A program made the position numbers and the translations under genes. The notes under the pieces were generated by a model, which saw only the letters and a program-made list of their open reading frames with translations, had not been told where the DNA came from and searched no databases. Shown here piece after piece: positions 58,877-64,000 of a DNA stretch of 64,000 bases (positions are counted from its first letter, which is position 1; each line of letters begins with the position of its first letter). The stretch is from Halictus rubicundus (Eukaryota > Arthropoda > Insecta > Hymenoptera > Halictidae), in assembly GCF_050948215.1 (NCBI RefSeq), contig NC_135157.1, positions 8,866,001 to 8,930,000 of the forward strand. Reading direction: 5' to 3'.

Positions 58877-61079
58877 GTAAGTCGACCCTTAATTAAGGCA
58901 TTACGTCGATCAGCAGGCTCCGCCACCCTTTTTCCTTACCTTCAACCCCTCGTCACACCGACGCGACGGTCCCGCGGACAATTATGTCTACGACGATCCA
59001 GACTCGTCTCGTCTTCGTCTCTACAATTTTTCCAAGTTCCAGGTATTTGCATAATTAATTTTTAGCCTGGACCGTAGACATTTTCACGGCTTCGTGGCGT
59101 CTATCAGAAATATAATCTATTAGATGAAAGTTGAACCTTTAACTTTTTATTAAACTTATAGCCGCCAGGTAATTCTCGTTTCCGTATGCTTTTCCATTTT
59201 TGTTGTCTAGAATTTTTCTAATTCTCTAGCTTTTCTAGCATTACCGAACGGAAGCTCTTCACGCAAATTAAAATTGTTCGGTATTTGGCTAGTTTGTACT
59301 TTTAAAATGACTCGTGAACTTAAACCTTAGTTTCGAAGTAGAAATTTGTTAAACGCTCCTCGGTGCCGCAGCGTCGGGTTCAAGAACACGTCATCAATTT
59401 TCACTTTCGTGACATAAAAAACTTTCACCGATGGGAGAAAGAAACATTGCCGAGGCGAATTCTCGCAGGTGTGCGAGCGTTGCAGATTGGAAGGGGCGAT
59501 TCTTCTCGAAGAAATCGACCTTCTATTTCTTTGGTACGAGGAAACGTTAAGCTATGTACACACCGAAGCAACGTCGAGCAACTTTTACTCGCCTTTTTGT
59601 TGTGTTTTTCTTTTTCTTCGCCGAATAAATAGAAGAAGAGGGCGATAAGAAGTTGCTCGATGTTGCTTCGGTGTGGACATAGCTTTACCGATTAGATCAA
59701 AGGATCCTCTTCGTCTTCCTGTGCCGTTGTTCGACGGAGCTTATTTTCTAAAAGGTGGCGATTCGCACGGCGTCGTTGTCCCCGTACGAGACACTTGTGC
59801 AAAATTACATCGATGAGGACTCTCTCGCAGGAAGCTCGAGCACGATAGCGAAGGAACAGGCAGACCAAATCGCGGCTCCGTCGTGCCGTGTTACACAATC
59901 GCAGTGAAAATGTACGTGAACAGTGTTCTAACTTACGAGATTGGATCACGGCTCGATCCGAGTTTAGCAATACCAGCAGTTTTTGAGAATCTTCGCGGGT
60001 GTTAGCGAACCACCGTGGCTCCGTGAGATAGACACCCGCATTCGACGTATCTCGAAACTCGCGAGTCTACCTTGAACTGGAAGTCTAAACGGGAACCCGT
60101 TATCGCTCTGGAACTGGAAGTCAATATCCTTTACGTAATGACATTGAAAGTGAGAATGTTACGATAGTCGACGATGAAATTAATTGGAGCATTAACTCCG
60201 CGACTATTCGACCTGCGCGATCGAACTTCGATCGAAAATTTCTTTTCCACCATCGTAGACGTCATTTTCAAATCAGTTTCACATTGTTCCTGTACGTTGC
60301 CTGCATTCTTAATAACAATATTAGTAGAGCTTTATGCAAAATAAAAATTCTGTGCATCGATTGCAAGAAACAGGAGCCGAGTAAAACGTTCCTTCTTCCT
60401 TGAACAATTTTAGTAAATTGAAAATAACACATTTATATTCCCAAATTCTGTATCTTCTCACTATAAAAATGATTTAATTCTAAAATTGTGTGACTTGTAA
60501 ATGCTCGTAACTGTGATCATCAAGAAGCCAATTGTAGACAGAAATTATACAATTCCGTGCATGTGATTCTGTACTTTGTTTATAAATTAAACAGTGTATT
60601 GAAGATTTAGGTTACGAGCCAACGTAATTTCTGAATGACATTTTGCACGAGCATTGAGACATTATTTTGCGAATATCAGTCAAATTTTGTTTTCAGTCAT
60701 AACATTTTATGAATCGGTTGATGCAGAAATATTTCGAATTTTACAGTGATTTGTGCATGGCAGTTCGAGGCAAATGATGATCGCCGGATTATCGAAAATG
60801 TTTAAGGGCCCGGGATAGTCACGTGACTTTTTAATTAATAATTTCCATTCACAGCCTTCAGACACAGAGTTAAGGTCCGTCTTGGTCTTGATCCGACGGG
60901 TTTTAAATCTGCGACTAAACTTGTCACATCTTTTGCTCTGTATTATCGATATTATCAATTCTGACGCCAGAAACGTGCCTCAAGTTTTTCGCTTTATTTC
61001 ACAGAGAATCGAGAGAAAATATAGCTCAATTTGTAGCTGGAGATATTTTCTAGTGCGCGCTGCTCTCGATTTCATCCAG
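58877..61079. other. probable intron downstream of the clarin-like exon
   Basis: No further exon recognised. Contains the Harbinger-like MITE at 59550-59684; otherwise AT-rich after 60.2 kb. Confidence 0.45.
59547..59687. mobile_element. Harbinger-like MITE (135 bp) with long inverted repeats
   Basis: TTA at 59547-59549 and 59685-59687 flank arms 59550-59593 and 59641-59684, which match at 39 of 44 bases when reverse-complemented (ends AGCTATGT...ACATAGCT). A 3-bp TTA duplication fits PIF/Harbinger elements (TWA target). There is no coding capacity. The sequence would form a nearly perfect foldback if transcribed. A relic lies at about 7745-7883. Confidence 0.75.
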
Positions 61080-61347
61080 AAAACTCATCCAATGGCATAA
61101 AAATGCTTGGATTCCACGGCATGCACATCGTCAATTTTTGGCCTACTTCTAACGCTTATATTACCAAATATCAGCATAACCTCGGCAGCTCCTGATCAGC
61201 GCGCAATAGATTGAACCTTCCTCTTTCTGATAAATGAGCCCTTTACCAGCGACGAAATATTCTAATATAAGGACGAAAAGTTGAGGCACGTAAAACCATT
61301 TTTCGCCTATTTTTGTCGGTAACGTGGTCACTCTACCTTATCGCGAA
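61080..61347 (+). repeat. direct repeat flanking the 5S-like sequence, copy 1
   Basis: Starts AAAACTCATCCAATGGCAT and recurs, offset by 604 bp, at 61684. The copies share most bases across about 260 bp, including TAACGCTTATATTACCAAAT and ATATAAGGACGAAAA. Copy 1 is slightly longer near its end. No coding capacity. Confidence 0.9.
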
Positions 61348-61429
61348 TCTACGAAGACCGGGCCCGTAACATAATGAAGCTAAACGGAATCTTAAGTGGA
61401 ATATTATTTAGTTTTTAACATTTACTAAT

Positions 61430-61549
61430 GTCAACGACCAAATCACACTGCAAAAAACCGATTCTCGTCCGATCATCGAAGTTAAACAGTGTTGAGCGTG
61501 GTTAGTACTTGGATGGGTGACCGCCTGGGAATACCGCGTGTTGTTGGCA
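61430..61549 (+). rRNA. 5S rRNA-like sequence (120 nt), possibly a pseudogene
   Basis: Full-length match to the animal 5S pattern: GTCAACGACC at the start, ATTCTCGTCCGATCATCGAA in loop B/C, GGTTAGTACTTGGATGGGTG and ACCGCCTGGGAATACCGCG, ending GTTGTTGGCA. A T-run (61553-61559) follows at the right place for a Pol III terminator. Box C is intact. The A-box region reads AAACAGTGTTGAGCG where 5S genes have AAGCAGCGTCGGGCG, changes that look like CpG decay, and helix II (61440-61458) is also altered. The terminal stem can still pair with one G-U. A functional variant gene is possible, a decaying copy more likely. Confidence 0.78.
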
Positions 61550-61552
61550 CAC

Positions 61553-61559
61553 TTTTTTT
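61553..61559 (+). terminator. T-run, Pol III-type terminator after the 5S-like sequence
   Basis: Seven T directly after the 3' end of the 5S-like sequence. Confidence 0.6.
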
Positions 61560-61683
61560 ATTTTTCATTCATTCTTATCTTTTCAAACGGTAGATACCAT
61601 TGCATACTTCTTTTCATCTCGTTTTCAAAAATTAAAAATAGCACAGGTACGCTGATGGATTTTGATAACAGCGACAATCTGCC

Positions 61684-61939
61684 AAAACTCATCCAATCGC
61701 ATAAAAATGCTTGGATTCCACGGCATGCACATTGTCAATTTTTGGCCTACTTCTAACGCTTATATTACCAAATATCTGCATAATGTCGGCAGCTCCTGAC
61801 CAGCGCGCACTAGATTGAACCTTCCTCTTTCGAACAAGCCCTTTACCAGCGACAAAATATTCTAATATAAGGACGAAAACTTGAGGCACGTAAAACCATT
61901 TTTTGACGGTCATGTAGTCACTCTATCTTATCACGAAGA
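61684..61939 (+). repeat. direct repeat flanking the 5S-like sequence, copy 2
   Basis: Second copy of 61080-61347, with small deletions (for example near 61826 and 61900). No second 5S sequence follows it at the expected offset. Confidence 0.9.
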
Positions 61940-64000
61940 AAGGCATCTGCAGTCGCGCAGAAGTTTTTTTGCGGCGCACGAACAGATTTTACGAGTTGTT
62001 AAGTTACATCTCCCCGGGAGCAAGATTCTGCCGTATCCTTGATAAATAGACTACGGATCCTTATGTATTTGTCGCTTATAAAGCTTCCCAAAAAACAACG
62101 AGACCGAAGCTTTAACGGAATCTCGCGAAGTTGCATCTATCTTTTAACCTGCTCGAACTACTAAGACCGGAGGAAGAAGTTCCGTTTTATTCCTGCCCCT
62201 CCTATATTTGCGTGCGAGGATGCTCGAGTGAATATCTCCACGTACTATCTTTCTTTCAGTACAGATTCTAAGCACCGACTGCAATTACCATAAACATTAC
62301 AAAATATTTTCAATAAAATTTCAAATAAATCCTCTTCAAATTATCATTCAAATAAAAATGATTAAAGTGCTTCACACATCCGGGAGGACAAGCGTTAAAA
62401 TATCCAAACCACATTTGTTCTTATGACTCCTTTCGTTACTGAAATTATCTTATGAAAACTACTTACCACTACATTCTGCTTTCACACGAAATTTTTGTAA
62501 TGAAAAATATGTTTTGCTTTCAAATTGGTGGTGAATGATCCGAGACGCACGCAGAACCGTTTCAAGTAGATTTTCTATCGCACGATGAGAAATGGAGCAT
62601 AGATTTCGGTGCATTTTCCAACATTACATATTATATACGTATCTCTACTATCAAAACACCCAAATGTAATGATAAATTAATCTAAAAAAAAAAATAGAAC
62701 AACTAGAAACTGAGATCTTGCCGCCCTCAGAATCTTCTCATGGTCCACATTGGGAAACGGTGACCTAAATAGATAGCCTGCATCCACATTCGGGTCGAAG
62801 CGACCCTGAGCCCGTCTTACGATACTAAATTGCAACTAAATTATACAATCGGAATAGCTTGCGGGTTAGGAGCTGCGCCGCGTTGCATCGATAACCAGTG
62901 GAAATTCGCGACGTTGAAGATGTGGAGTGTCGGCCATCGTCGAGATTCCACGTTGATCCGGTAACGAATTTTTCGAAGCTTATTAAGCGGACGTCGGGAA
63001 CGGTAACAAGACCGTTTATAATGCTCGCGTGTCCCGTCAGGTTGATACTGGAATCGTTACCGCCGTAGGAAACTGTTATCGCGCCATAACCGCTGGTACA
63101 ATGGCGGTCAGGGCACTCGAGCGAAAACATCCGCTCCCCGTAGCATCATCTTACCCCAGAGGCTGCTCTGTTAATCCTCGCGGGGCATGCCGGCCACGCG
63201 AACATTTGAATAACATTTTACGGACGCACATTGTAACGGGCCCGTCTTGCGTCGAGAGAAAAGAAAAACACAAGGTACGGCCAGGCCCACGCGAATAAGG
63301 AAATCGTTCTGGAACACTGCGCCGGTTTGCGAGGCCAGTAGCGAACACATGTTGATAATAATCGCGAGCAACACCGTGCTCGTCCACCCGAGTTACGCCG
63401 GTGCAGCGGTCGTTATTTATTCCGACTCCTTTGACCGTGGACGAACGAAATATTAATTATTTACCGGCCCCGAGACGCCCGAGACTTTCTTCTGAATCAT
63501 TCACCGTGCTGGCGCCTACGGTTTCGGACGATTTAACACCTTCCAGGACACGAGGTATTTTCTACAGCGATCGTTGTTGCCTAAGTTCTTGGTGTGTTTA
63601 ACCCACCAATTAATTCTGTTGAACAGGAATCGCCCGACGCGTCTGATCACGGCCAACCAATACTACTTCGCGCGAATGCTAGGACACGCGTAGACGGCCA
63701 ATTTCCAAGCTCGATTCTCTCGAAAACGAAGCATCAACCGAGAAAAAATTTGCAAATCACCCTACGCCCGCTGGACCATTCTGAGACAGCCTGTACACAG
63801 GTCTAATATAATTTACATTAAAATGAATTAATTAGGAGACGAATCGGCGGAACTTCGGCGAACGTGCCCGAACCAGCGGAGTATCGACGAGAGGCAACAT
63901 GTATCTTCGATTCAATTCCGTTCCATCATCGGCGCGGTGCAATTAAACATTCTCCGAGCAGCGCGATGAGAAGGATCGATACGCGAGGAACGATCGGAAT
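61940..64000. other. non-coding stretch to window end
   Basis: No exon recognised on either strand. AT-rich to 62.7 kb, then CpG-rich from about 62.8 kb to the end. Later exons of the clarin-like gene may lie beyond the window. Confidence 0.5.

Noticed and set aside
61517..61756. 79-codon frame overlapping the 5S-like sequence
   Set aside because: Begins inside the 5S-like sequence and runs through AT-rich repeat DNA.

Overview
The window looks like insect nuclear DNA, most likely Hymenoptera (bee, ant or wasp), though the species cannot be told. The reasons are short introns with GT-AG sites, large gene-poor stretches that alternate between CpG-rich and AT-rich, abundant GA/CT microsatellites, and many short TTAA-flanked inverted-repeat elements that begin CCCTT. 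There is no operon structure and no prokaryotic feature. Most of the 64 kb is intergenic or intronic; genuine coding sequence is only a few per cent.

Layout. Positions 1-26.9 kb hold no gene I can support. They hold simple repeats, a 157-bp tandem trimer (15848-16318) and several piggyBac-like MITEs, the clearest at 17446-17686 and 20927-21429. At 26902-30715 sits a complete hAT-superfamily DNA transposon: exact 8-bp target-site duplication, terminal inverted repeats, and an uninterrupted two-intron transposase gene of 856 codons with DUF4371/ZMYM1-like architecture. From 30.7 to 40.6 kb there is again no supportable gene, but there is a 177-bp non-autonomous hAT MITE with a perfect 8-bp duplication (35565-35741).

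Genes from 40.6 kb on. TTC4 (an Hsp90 co-chaperone of the Cns1/Dpit47 family) is complete in six exons at 40695-42264. About 750 bp downstream on the same strand a TATA/initiator pair with canonical spacing precedes a short ORF with a signal-peptide-like start (43254-43487); I do not recognise the product. At 55.6-58.9 kb two phase-compatible exons belong to a clarin-like four-membrane-segment protein whose remaining exons lie beyond the window or were not found. A 5S rRNA-like sequence (61430-61549) lies between two copies of a roughly 260-bp direct repeat.

The mobile elements form the main theme: an apparently intact autonomous hAT, an unrelated hAT MITE, piggyBac-like TTAA MITEs, a Harbinger-like MITE, a mariner-like MITE, and at least three unclassified dispersed repeat families with two copies each here. 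The most interesting single object is the hAT element. Its start codon appears to stand alone as the only coding bases of exon 1, so splicing decides whether the N-terminus is made.
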